A stretch of DNA of 64,000 bases from Pelagibius sp050330205 (GTDB lineage Bacteria; Pseudomonadota; Alphaproteobacteria; Kiloniellales; Kiloniellaceae): contig JBHJOA010000012.1 in assembly GCA_050330205.1 (NCBI GenBank), positions 23,221 through 87,220 of the forward strand, written 5' to 3'. Under the pieces are notes generated by a model that was given only the letters and a program-made list of their open reading frames with translations, was not told the origin of the DNA and did not search any database. Shown here piece after piece: positions 33,542 through 41,287 of this stretch (positions within the stretch are counted from its first letter, which is position 1; every line of letters starts with the position of its first letter). The position numbers were made by a program, and so were the translations under genes.

Positions 33542-34198
33542 ATGGCTGACGTAGTAGAGCTTCCCGCGCAGGCGCGGGACCGGGCCGGGAAGGGGCCAGC
33601 CCGGGCCGCACGTCGCGCCGGGCGAGTGCCCGGGGTGATTTACGGCGCCAAGAAGGACCCCAGTCTCGTCACCGTCGAGGAGCGGCTGCTGAACAAGCTG
33701 CTGCACCAGGGCGGTTTCTTCTCCACCCTCTTCGATGTGAAGGTGGACGGCAAGGCCGAGCGGGTTCTGGCCCGCGACGTGCAGTTCGATCCGGTGAGCG
33801 ATTTTCCGGTCCACATCGACTTCCTGCGCGTTTCCGCCACCACCTCGGTGCATGTCGAGGTCGCGGTGCACTTCCTCAACGAGGACCAGTGCCCCGGCCT
33901 GCGCGAGGGCGGCGTGCTGAACGTGGTGCGCCACGAGGTCGAGTTGACCTGCCGGGCCGATGCCATCCCGCAGTACATAGAGGTCGACCTGACCGGCCTG
34001 GAGGTCGGCGACGGCGTGCATATCTCCATGGTGAAGCTGCCGGCGGGCGTGCATCCGACCATCACCGACCGCGACTTCACCATCGCGACCATCGCGGCGC
34101 CGACCGTGGTCCGCGAGGAGACCGCCGAGGCGCAGGCCAGCGCCGAGGAGGAAGCCGAGGAGAAGGCCGGCGAGGAGAGCGAGTCCAGCGAGGACTGA
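33542..34198 (+). CDS. rplY: 50S ribosomal protein L25/general stress protein Ctc
   Basis: L25 binds 5S rRNA. The 218-residue product is the long Ctc form: an N-terminal L25 domain (RAGRVPGVIYGAKKDP, VHIDFLRVS) to about residue 95, a C-terminal beta domain (GDGVHISMVKLPAGVHPTI), and a final acidic tail of about 25 residues rich in Glu, Ala and Ser. AAGGAG lies upstream of the ATG. It is between prs and pth, as in many alphaproteobacteria. Confidence 0.96.
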   Translation: MADVVELPAQARDRAGKGPARAARRAGRVPGVIYGAKKDPSLVTVEERLLNKLLHQGGFFSTLFDVKVDGKAERVLARDVQFDPVSDFPVHIDFLRVSATTSVHVEVAVHFLNEDQCPGLREGGVLNVVRHEVELTCRADAIPQYIEVDLTGLEVGDGVHISMVKLPAGVHPTITDRDFTIATIAAPTVVREETAEAQASAEEEAEEKAGEESESSED

Positions 34199-34234
34199 GT
34201 CCGGGTCCTACCACCTATCGAAAAGGTGGCCAGC

Positions 34235-34909
34235 ATGCTGTTGCTTGCCGGGCTCGGCAATCCGGGCCCACGCTACGCCGACAACCGGCACAATATCGGC
34301 TTTATGGCGGTGGACGAGATCGTCCGCCGCCATTCCTTTTCGCCCTGGCGCAGCCGCTTTCAGGCGCACTGCGCCGAAGGCGTCATCGCCGGCGAGAAGG
34401 TTCTCGCGGTGAAGCCGCAGACCTATATGAACGAGTCCGGCCGCGCGGTCGGCGAGGCCCTGCGCTTCTACAAGCTGGCGCCGGAGGAGGTGATCGTGCT
34501 CTACGACGAGATCGACCTCGCCCCCGGCAAGCTGCGCGTCAAGCAGGGCGGCGGCACCGGCGGCCACAACGGCATCCGCTCGCTGGAGGCCCATATCGGC
34601 AAAGACTTCTGGCGGGTCCGCCTCGGCGTCGGCCATCCCGGCGACAAGGAGCTGGTGCACGGCCACGTGCTGAGCGACTTCGCCAAGGCAGACCGGGTCT
34701 GGCTCGAGAAGCTGCTCGACGCGGTGGCCTCCGAGATTCCCGCGCTGGTCGCCGGCGACGCGCCGCGCTTCATGTCGCGGGTGGCCGAGATCATGAGTCC
34801 GCCCCGCAAGAAGGAGCCGCCTGCGAAGCCGCAGCCGAAGTCCGACAACGGCGAGGCGGCCCCGCCCCCGCCTTCCTCCTCATCGTCACCATCGCGGAGC
34901 GACGACTGA
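34235..34909 (+). CDS. pth: Peptidyl-tRNA hydrolase
   Basis: Pth releases tRNA from peptidyl-tRNA that has dropped off ribosomes. The 224-residue protein has the catalytic His in DNRHNIGFMAVD, Asn in KPQTYMNESGRAVG, Asp in LYDEIDLAPGKLRVK and GGTGGHNGIRS. A Pro/Lys/Ser-rich tail of about 35 residues follows the fold, longer than in E. coli. ATG at 34235 has AGGTGG upstream; a GTG at 34226 is an alternative. The ychF ATG starts three bases after its stop. Confidence 0.96.
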   Translation: MLLLAGLGNPGPRYADNRHNIGFMAVDEIVRRHSFSPWRSRFQAHCAEGVIAGEKVLAVKPQTYMNESGRAVGEALRFYKLAPEEVIVLYDEIDLAPGKLRVKQGGGTGGHNGIRSLEAHIGKDFWRVRLGVGHPGDKELVHGHVLSDFAKADRVWLEKLLDAVASEIPALVAGDAPRFMSRVAEIMSPPRKKEPPAKPQPKSDNGEAAPPPPSSSSSPSRSDD

Positions 34910-34912
34910 TCC

Positions 34913-36010
34913 ATGGGTTTCAATTGCGGTATCGTCGGCCTGCCGAACGTCGGCAAGTCCACCCTGTTCAATGCCCTCACCGAGACCGCCGCGGCGGAAG
35001 CGGCGAACTATCCTTTCTGCACCATCGAGCCGAACGTCGGCCGCGTGCCGGTGCCCGACCCGCGCCTCGACAGGCTGGCGGCGATCGCCAAGTCGGCCAA
35101 GGTGATCCCCACAGTCCTCGAGTTCGTCGACATCGCCGGGCTGGTGCGCGGCGCCTCCAAGGGCGAGGGCCTCGGCAACCAGTTCCTCGCCAACATCCGC
35201 GAGGTCGATGCCATCGTCCACGTGCTGCGCTGTTTCGAGGGCGAGGTGACCCACGTGGAGGGCTCGGTCGACCCGATCCGCGACGCCGAAACGGTGGAGA
35301 CCGAACTGATGCTGGCCGACCTCGACTCGGCGATGAAGCAGCGCGATGCGGCGATCAAGCGCGCCCGCGGCAACGACAAGGAGGCCAAGGAACGCCTCGC
35401 CCTGCTGGAGCCGGTGATCGCCGCCCTGGAGGCCGGCCGCCCGGCGCGCAGCGTGCCGGTCGGCGACGACCAGCGCCCGCTGTTCCGCCAGCTGCAGCTG
35501 CTGAGCGCCAAGCCGGTGCTTTACGCCGCCAACGTCGACGAGGACTCCGCCGCCACCGGCAACAAGTACTCCGCCCTGGTGGCCGAGCGCGCCGCCGGGA
35601 CCGGCAGCGCCTGCGTGGTGGTCTCCGCCGCCATCGAGGCCGAGGTCGCCGCGCTCAGCGATCCGGCGGAGAAGAAGGAGTTTCTCGAAAGCCTCGGCCT
35701 GGAGGAGGCCGGCCTTGCCCGCGTCATCCGTGCCGGCTACCAGTTGCTCGACCTCATCACTTTCTTCACCGTCGGGCCGAAGGAAGCGCGCGCCTGGACC
35801 CTGCGGCGCAACAGCCGGGCACCGCAAGCCGCCGGCGAGATTCACAGCGACTTCGAACGCGGCTTCATCCGCGCCGAGACCATCGCCTACGAGGACTTCG
35901 TCGCCTGCGGCGGCGAGAACGGCGCCAAGGAGGCCGGCAAGATGCGGGCCGAGGGCAAGGACTACATCGTCCAGGACGGTGACGTTTTCCACTTCCGCTT
36001 CAACGTCTGA
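34913..36010 (+). CDS. ychF: Ribosome-binding ATPase YchF
   Basis: YchF is an Obg-like P-loop ATPase that binds ribosomes and affects stress responses. The 365-residue protein has G1 GLPNVGKSTLFNAL, DIAGLVRGASKGEGLGN, the altered specificity motif ANVDED (NxxE instead of NKxD, giving ATP preference) and a C-terminal TGS domain (FTVGPKEARAWTL, IHSDFERGFIRAE). It follows pth by three bases, the standard pairing. Confidence 0.97.
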   Translation: MGFNCGIVGLPNVGKSTLFNALTETAAAEAANYPFCTIEPNVGRVPVPDPRLDRLAAIAKSAKVIPTVLEFVDIAGLVRGASKGEGLGNQFLANIREVDAIVHVLRCFEGEVTHVEGSVDPIRDAETVETELMLADLDSAMKQRDAAIKRARGNDKEAKERLALLEPVIAALEAGRPARSVPVGDDQRPLFRQLQLLSAKPVLYAANVDEDSAATGNKYSALVAERAAGTGSACVVVSAAIEAEVAALSDPAEKKEFLESLGLEEAGLARVIRAGYQLLDLITFFTVGPKEARAWTLRRNSRAPQAAGEIHSDFERGFIRAETIAYEDFVACGGENGAKEAGKMRAEGKDYIVQDGDVFHFRFNV

Positions 36011-36090
36011 GGCGCGGAACTGGTACGCTACCGGCGCGTTGACGTATGATCGCCGGAACGTATCGGCAAGCGGAAACGAAGGAAGGCAAC

Positions 36091-36756
36091 ATGGGCGACA
36101 CGGTGAAACTGACGGCGAACGACGGCCACAGCTTCGATGCCTACGTGGCACGGCCCGCCGACCAGCCGCGGGCCGGCCTGGTCATCGTGCAGGAGATTTT
36201 CGGCGTCAATGTCCACATCCGCGGCGTCGCCGACGGCTATGCCGCCGAGGGCTACCTGGCCATCGCCCCCGCGCTCTTCGACCGCGTGAAGCCGGGCGTC
36301 GAGCTCGGCTACGACAAGGACGACGTGGCCGAGGGCCGCGCCATCCGCGGCAAGGTCTCCTGGGAGGCCGCGCTGGCAGACGTCTCCGCCGCCATGGGCT
36401 TTGTCGCCGGGGCCGGCAAGGTCGGGGTGATCGGCTACTGCTGGGGCGGCTCCGTCGCCTGGCTGGCGGCAACCCGGCTCAATCCCGCCGCCGCGGTCTG
36501 CTACTACGGTGGCAACATCCACGAATTCTGCAACGAGCAACCTTCCTGCCCGGTGATGTTCCACTTCGGCGAGGAAGACTCCGGCATCCCGATGGACCAG
36601 GTGAAGGCGATCGCCGCCGCCCACCCCCATCAGGAACTCTTCACCTATCCGGCCGGCCACGGCTTCAACTGCGAGATGCGCGGCTCCTACCATGCCGAAA
36701 GCGCCGGCATCGCCCTCGAGCGGACCCTGGCTTTCCTCGGCAGAACAATAGGATAG
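36091..36756 (+). CDS. Cytoplasmic dienelactone hydrolase family protein
   Basis: The 221-residue alpha/beta hydrolase has the family triad: Cys in IGYCWGGSVAW, Asp in FGEEDSGIPMDQV and His in PAGHGFNCEMRGSY, with VIVQEIFGVNVHIR upstream. It has no signal peptide, unlike the 17438-18193 member. AAGGAAGG lies just before ATG 36091. Dienelactone hydrolase acts in chlorocatechol degradation, but no such pathway is seen here, so the substrate is open. Confidence 0.92.
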   Translation: MGDTVKLTANDGHSFDAYVARPADQPRAGLVIVQEIFGVNVHIRGVADGYAAEGYLAIAPALFDRVKPGVELGYDKDDVAEGRAIRGKVSWEAALADVSAAMGFVAGAGKVGVIGYCWGGSVAWLAATRLNPAAAVCYYGGNIHEFCNEQPSCPVMFHFGEEDSGIPMDQVKAIAAAHPHQELFTYPAGHGFNCEMRGSYHAESAGIALERTLAFLGRTIG

Positions 36757-36812
36757 CGCCCTCAGCGGCAGGCCACTTGCCGGTCCGCCGCGCAGTGCCT
36801 ATCTGCCAGGAC

Positions 36813-37331
36813 ATGGCCCCGCGCCTCGTATTCCTGATGGTGACGCTGCTGCTGGGCGCCTGCGCGGCGCCGCAGCCGAGCGTCTACGCGCCGCTCGCCG
36901 GCCGCGACGGCTATGCCGAGGAATCCCTCGGCAAGGGACTTCACCGCGTCTACTTCCAGGGCAATGCCGCGACGTCGCGCGAGCGCGTGCAGAACTACTG
37001 CCTCTACCGTGCCGCCGAGCTGACCCTGTCTCTGGGCGGCGAACGCTTCGCGGTGCATGACAAGCTGGTCGAACGCCACACCCAGGTGACGCGGGAGACC
37101 TACGGCGGCTGGGGCAATCCCTACTACTACGGCCCGCACGGCCGCTACTATCACCGGCCCTATCCGCCGCCGACCTATGGGCGCGAAAGCACCACCTTCC
37201 AGGCGATCCTGACCATCGAGCCGTTCTCCGGCCCCGCCCCCGACGGCGGCTTTCAGATCTACGACGCCCGGGCCGTGGTCGACCAGTTTGCCCCCCAGAT
37301 CGTGCGGCCGCGGGACCAGCCGAAGCAATAG
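36813..37331 (+). CDS. CC0125/CC1285-type lipoprotein
   Basis: The 172-residue protein has a lipoprotein signal with lipobox LLGAC near residue 16, then GRDGYAEESLGKGLHRVYF and RVQNYCLYRAAELTLSLGG, the pattern of a small alphaproteobacterial outer-membrane lipoprotein family named after Caulobacter genes. A Tyr/Gly/Pro-rich region (WGNPYYYGPHGRYYHRPYPP) lies in the middle. The function is unknown. It ends 33 bases before the convergent cyanase gene. Confidence 0.85.
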   Translation: MAPRLVFLMVTLLLGACAAPQPSVYAPLAGRDGYAEESLGKGLHRVYFQGNAATSRERVQNYCLYRAAELTLSLGGERFAVHDKLVERHTQVTRETYGGWGNPYYYGPHGRYYHRPYPPPTYGRESTTFQAILTIEPFSGPAPDGGFQIYDARAVVDQFAPQIVRPRDQPKQ

Positions 37332-37364
37332 AGCCCTTGGACGTCGGGCGCCAGCCGATTTCCC

Positions 37365-37805
37365 TTACCAGGCCTTGTAGGGCAGAAACTTGCCGCTCAT
37401 CTTCACCTCGATGCGGTCGCCCTTCGGGTCGGGAACCTTCTCGACGTACATCTCGAAGTCGATGGCGCTCATGATGCCGTCGCCGCCCTTCTCCTGGATC
37501 AACTCCTTGATGGTCTCGCCGTATACGCCGACGATCTCGTAGAGCCGGTAGATGCAAGGGTCGGTCGGTACGGTCTGGCTGAACACCTTGGTCGGGAACT
37601 CGGCCAGCACCACGGCGGCCTCCTGCGGCAGCGCCAGGTGCTTTGCCAGCAAGTCCGCCTTCTCCCGCGACATGGAGTTCATGCCCAGGCAGGCCGAGGT
37701 GGTGAATACCGGCGACATGCCGATGGCCTCGGCAATCCCTTCCCAGGTCAGCCCCGCGGTCTTCTTCTTTTCGATGATCATTTCCGCGACGTCGGCTTTG
37801 TTCAT
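37365..37805 (-). CDS. cynS: Cyanate hydratase (cyanase)
   Basis: Cyanase converts cyanate and bicarbonate to ammonia and CO2. The 146-residue protein has the N-terminal HTH-like domain (LTWEGIAEAIGMSPVFTTSA) and the catalytic C-terminal domain with YRLYEIVGVYGETIKEL (Arg and Glu of the active site) and GIMSAIDFEM (Ser). It is the last gene of the transporter operon, 51 bases after the ATPase gene, on the same strand. This makes cyanate a strong candidate substrate for the transporter. Confidence 0.96.
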   Translation of the reverse strand: MNKADVAEMIIEKKKTAGLTWEGIAEAIGMSPVFTTSACLGMNSMSREKADLLAKHLALPQEAAVVLAEFPTKVFSQTVPTDPCIYRLYEIVGVYGETIKELIQEKGGDGIMSAIDFEMYVEKVPDPKGDRIEVKMSGKFLPYKAW

Positions 37806-37856
37806 TGTCTTGCCTCTTCAGTTTGCAAATCTTGTCGTCAGTTCATGGTGCGGCCT

Positions 37857-38816
37857 TCATCGCACCAGTGATATCACGCCGTGCCCTTCCCCAATGACTG
37901 CCCCGCCGTCGTCGTCTTCGTCAGTGGAGGCCTGCGGCAAGCCCGGACGCACGGTCATCGGACGGATGGGCCCGCGTCCTCCTGCGTGGCGCGCGGCCTG
38001 GCCTTCCTGGGCAAGCGTCTTGGAACGCAGGGCGAGAAACTCCACCAGATGGTTGCGGATGGCGTAGTAGGATTTGTCGTGGATGATCTCCGCCCGGTTA
38101 CGCGGTCGTGGAATGCCGATCACCACGCTCTCGGCGACGCGGGCGTAGGGCCCGTTGGTCATCAAGAGGATGCGGTCGGCCAGCAGGATCGCCTCGTCGA
38201 CGTCGTGAGTGATCATGAAGACCGTTTGGTCGGAGCCCGACCAGATTCGGATCAGTTCGTCCTGGATGGTGCCCCGGGTCAGTGCGTCGAGAGCGCCGAA
38301 CGGCTCGTCGAGCAACAGGAGTTTCGGCCGAATGGCGAAAGCACGGGCGATGGAGACGCGCTGGCGCATGCCGCCGGAGAGTTGCGCCGGCTTGCGGTGC
38401 TCGGCACCGCCCGACAGGCCGACCATCTCCAGGTACTTGTAGGAGTGCTCCAGCACCTGTTCCTTCGGCCACTCGGGATGGCGCGCGCGCACCCCAAAGG
38501 TGACGTTCTTCAACGCCGAGCGCCAGGGCAGCAGGGAGTAGTTCTGGAACACTACGCCGCGGTCCAGACTGGGTCCCGACACCTCCTTGCCGTCCATGGT
38601 GACGGCACCGGATGTCGCGGTGTCGAGGCCGGCGAGCACGTTCATGATGGTCGACTTGCCGCAGCCGGAGTGGCCGATGATGCAGACGAACTCGCCCTTG
38701 TCGATATCGAAGCTGACACCTTCGAAGACCGTAAGTTCACCGCCGCCGCCGGGGCCGGAATTGGGATTCGGATACCGCTTGGTAAGGGCGTCGATTTCCA
38801 GGAATGGTTTGTCCAT
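37857..38816 (-). CDS. ABC transporter ATP-binding protein, nitrate/cyanate type (NrtD-like)
   Basis: The 319-residue ATPase has Walker A GHSGCGKST, Q-loop NYSLLPW, signature LSGGMRQRVSIARA, Walker B LLLLDEPFGALD and H-loop MITHDVDEA. It belongs to the NrtD/CynD/SsuB type that powers nitrate, cyanate or sulfonate uptake. A C-terminal tail of about 50 residues beyond the usual end is rich in Asp, Gly and Arg. It lies 12 bases downstream of the permease gene. Confidence 0.92.
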   Translation of the reverse strand: MDKPFLEIDALTKRYPNPNSGPGGGGELTVFEGVSFDIDKGEFVCIIGHSGCGKSTIMNVLAGLDTATSGAVTMDGKEVSGPSLDRGVVFQNYSLLPWRSALKNVTFGVRARHPEWPKEQVLEHSYKYLEMVGLSGGAEHRKPAQLSGGMRQRVSIARAFAIRPKLLLLDEPFGALDALTRGTIQDELIRIWSGSDQTVFMITHDVDEAILLADRILLMTNGPYARVAESVVIGIPRPRNRAEIIHDKSYYAIRNHLVEFLALRSKTLAQEGQAARHAGGRGPIRPMTVRPGLPQASTDEDDDGGAVIGEGHGVISLVR

Positions 38817-38828
38817 GCGACGTTTTCC

Positions 38829-39659
38829 CTATTCCTGATAGCGCACGGCGCGCTGTACCTGGGCGAAGGCGGCATCGAGCAGCATGCCGACCACGCCGAT
38901 TACCAGGATCGAGAAGATCACGCTGGTGAGGTCCAGGTTGTTCCACTCGTTCCACACGTAGTAGCCGATGCCGGTACCGCCCACGAGCATCTCAGCGGCG
39001 ACGATGACCAGCCAGGCTATGCCGATGGAGATGCGCATGCCGGTCAGGATGGTCGGCGCCGCGGCCGGCAGAATGACGGAGAACGCCGTCCTCAGCGCTC
39101 CCAACTCGTGGGTGCGCGCGACGTTCACCCAGTCCTTGCGCACGCCCGCAACGCCGAAGGCGGTGTTGATCAGCATTGGCCAGATCGAGCAGATGAAAAT
39201 GACGAAGATCGCCGAAGCCTGGCTGTCCTTGATGATGAAGAGGGCGAGCGGCATCCAGGCGAGCGGCGAGATCGGCCGCAACACCTGGATGAAGGGATCG
39301 AGCGCCCGGTACATCAGCGGTGACATGCCGATCAAGAAGCCGATGGGAATGGCGACCAGTGCGGCGAGGAAGTAGCCACTCAGCACCCGGAACAGCGAAT
39401 AGCCGATCTGAATGCCGATGCCCTTGTCGTTCGGCCCGTTGTCATAGAAGGGGTTGGAGAGCTCCTCCCACGCGCGTTCGATGATCTGCGAGGGGGCGGG
39501 CACGCGGGCTTCCTGGTCCGCGCCGCCCATCAGAAGTTCGTACTCGGTCATCTCGCCGGCAGCCGTCACCGCCGGCGTCGACAACTCCCAGATGCCCAGC
39601 CCTGCCGCCAGCATGACGGTGGAGAGAATGAGCGCCCGCAGGCCAAGCGATGTCGTCAC
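38829..39659 (-). CDS. ABC transporter permease, nitrate/cyanate type (NrtB-like)
   Basis: The 276-residue permease has about six membrane spans, a periplasmic segment near residues 35-80 and the ATPase-coupling EAA loop in THELGALRTAFSVILPAAAP. The start is GTG (39659), nine bases after the binding-protein gene stop. The NrtB family is shared by nitrate, cyanate, sulfonate and bicarbonate transporters, so the substrate is not decided by this gene alone. Confidence 0.92.
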   Translation of the reverse strand: MTTSLGLRALILSTVMLAAGLGIWELSTPAVTAAGEMTEYELLMGGADQEARVPAPSQIIERAWEELSNPFYDNGPNDKGIGIQIGYSLFRVLSGYFLAALVAIPIGFLIGMSPLMYRALDPFIQVLRPISPLAWMPLALFIIKDSQASAIFVIFICSIWPMLINTAFGVAGVRKDWVNVARTHELGALRTAFSVILPAAAPTILTGMRISIGIAWLVIVAAEMLVGGTGIGYYVWNEWNNLDLTSVIFSILVIGVVGMLLDAAFAQVQRAVRYQE

Positions 39660-39668
39660 GGTACCGCC

Positions 39669-41075
39669 CTAAACCCGCGTGATCGCAAAGCTCTTGGCGT
39701 AGGCCTCCGGCTCGTCAGGGTCGAAGGTCTTGCCCATGATGGTGTAGCTCTCGTAGGTCTTGTCCGGCGGCGTCAGGCCCAGATCGGTCATGATCCTGGC
39801 GCAGTCGGCGGTCAGGTAAACCTGCTCGGCGATGCCCCTGTAGTTGATCTCGCCCTCGATGTAGCCCCAGCGCTTCATCTGGGTCAGAATCCACACGCCC
39901 ATGGAGTGCCAGGGAAAGGGATCGAAGTCGATGCGGTCGGGCACGTTCTTTACGTTGCCCAGGCCGTCGGCATAGCGCCCCGTCAGTACCTGCTCGATCA
40001 CCGGCACCGGCTGGTTCAGATAGTTGGTCGGCGCGATGGCGGCGGAGATTTCCTTGCGGTTCTCCTGCTTGCTGGCGTACTGGGTGCCGTCGACCAGCGC
40101 TTTCAGTAGCGCGCCGTAGGTGTTGGGCAGGGTCTCTGCGAATTCGGCCGAGCAGGCAAAGGCGCAGCAGGGGTGGCCTTCCCAGATTTCCTTTGTAAGG
40201 ATGTGGATGAAGCCCACCTTCTCCCACACCGCGCGCTGATTGAAGGGATCCGGGGAGAGGTAACCATCCAGATTGCCGGCACGCAGGTTGGCGACCATCT
40301 CGGGCGGTGGCACGACACGGATTTGGATGTCCCTGTCGGGATCGAGGCCATGCTCGGCAACGTAATAGCGCAGCAGGAAGTTGTGCATCGAGTATTCGAA
40401 TGGCACGCCGAACTTGAAGCCCTTCCACTGCCTGGGGTCCTGTTTGTCCTTGTGATCGACGTGCAGAACGATGGCTTGGCCGTTGATGTTCTCCACCGCC
40501 GGCATAAGGAAGGGGGTCGCTGTGGAGCCGGCGCCCATGGTGATGGCGAGCGGCATGGGCGTCAGCATGTGCGAGGCGTCGTATTCCTTGTTCAGCGACT
40601 TGTCGCGCGCGACCGCCCAGCCCGCCGTCTTGATGACGTCGACGTCCAGGCCATACTTCTCGTAGAAGCCGAGGGGTTTGGCCATGATGATCGGCGTCGC
40701 GCAGGTGATCGGCACGAAGCCGACGTTCAGCTTGGTCTTCTCCGGCTTGCCGAGGGTGTCGAGGATGGCAGCCTTGGCCTTGTCCATCGGGAAGACCGCG
40801 GAGAGCGCCGCCGACAGGGTGGTGCCGCCCAGGAGCGCGGCGAAGCTGCGCCGCGAGAGTTCGTTGTGGCCGAAGACCGAGCGCACCACAGCGCTCTCGA
40901 CGGCACGTTCCAGAATGTCTTCCGAGCTCGACAGCGGGTTGACGTCGGCCGGCGCCGCGTGACGCGCGTGATCGCCGCCGCCGCAGGCCGCGCAGCCGCA
41001 GCCGACGCCGTGGCGCAGGTCAGTCTCTGCGCTGAAGGGATCCCCTAAAGAACTGATCGGACGCTTCGAAGCCAT
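39669..41075 (-). CDS. CmpA/NrtA-family substrate-binding protein, nitrate or cyanate
   Basis: The 468-residue binding protein has a long N-terminal extension with a cysteine/histidine cluster (RHGVGCGCAACGGGDHARH) near residue 22-38, then a twin-arginine-like motif (LSRRSFAALLGG) near residue 72, then the NrtA-type fold (LNVGFVPITCATPIIMAKPL, YLSPDPFNQRAVWEKVG, WEGHPCCAFACSAEF). The extension with Cys residues is shared by similar proteins that I recall in proteobacteria. The start at 41075 has GGGGACAGAG upstream. A sigma-54 promoter lies at 41150-41165. It begins the operon binding protein-permease-ATPase-cyanase. Confidence 0.9.
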   Translation of the reverse strand: MASKRPISSLGDPFSAETDLRHGVGCGCAACGGGDHARHAAPADVNPLSSSEDILERAVESAVVRSVFGHNELSRRSFAALLGGTTLSAALSAVFPMDKAKAAILDTLGKPEKTKLNVGFVPITCATPIIMAKPLGFYEKYGLDVDVIKTAGWAVARDKSLNKEYDASHMLTPMPLAITMGAGSTATPFLMPAVENINGQAIVLHVDHKDKQDPRQWKGFKFGVPFEYSMHNFLLRYYVAEHGLDPDRDIQIRVVPPPEMVANLRAGNLDGYLSPDPFNQRAVWEKVGFIHILTKEIWEGHPCCAFACSAEFAETLPNTYGALLKALVDGTQYASKQENRKEISAAIAPTNYLNQPVPVIEQVLTGRYADGLGNVKNVPDRIDFDPFPWHSMGVWILTQMKRWGYIEGEINYRGIAEQVYLTADCARIMTDLGLTPPDKTYESYTIMGKTFDPDEPEAYAKSFAITRV

Positions 41076-41149
41076 CTCTGTCCCCCTGTTGGTCTGGACT
41101 GCCCTGCTGGTTTCTGGCCGGCACTGATGCCGGTCGTTCCCATTTCCTG

Positions 41150-41165
41150 AGCAAGCGCCATGCCA
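41150..41165 (-). promoter_or_regulatory. Sigma-54 promoter of the transporter operon
   Basis: On the minus strand the sequence is TGGCATGGCGCTTGCT. It matches the -24/-12 consensus TGGCAC-N5-TTGCW with one change (C to T), and exactly 10 bases separate the GG (plus-strand 41163-41164) from the GC (41151-41152). The leader to the start codon would be about 60 bases. The divergent gene encodes a sigma-54 activator. Confidence 0.75.
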
Positions 41166-41169
41166 GTTC

Positions 41170-41183
41170 TTGTGCACTGCACA
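41170..41183. promoter_or_regulatory. Palindrome TTGTGCACTGCACA upstream of the transporter promoter
   Basis: The 14-base sequence is identical to the core of the palindrome at 18999-19013 upstream of phaP. It begins five bases upstream of the -24 element in the direction of transcription. The shared site suggests one DNA-binding protein acting on both promoters. Confidence 0.5.
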
Positions 41184-41241
41184 TACGGACACGATTCCAA
41201 TCCCTTAGGCGACACCGTCCACAGAAACGTCTGACTACGAG

Positions 41242-41286
41242 TTTTCGTGATTTCCAAATTTTCGTAAAATAGTTATGATTTCTCGT
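41242..41286. repeat. TTTTCGT direct repeats, candidate activator sites
   Basis: TTTTCGT occurs at 41242-41248 and 41259-41265, 17 bases apart, with a weaker copy TTCTCGT at 41280-41286. The repeats lie 80-120 bases upstream of the sigma-54 promoter, the usual enhancer position, and just before the activator gene start. A -10-like TATGAT (41274-41279) is embedded, which may drive a nearly leaderless activator mRNA. Confidence 0.45.
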
Positions 41287-41287
41287 A

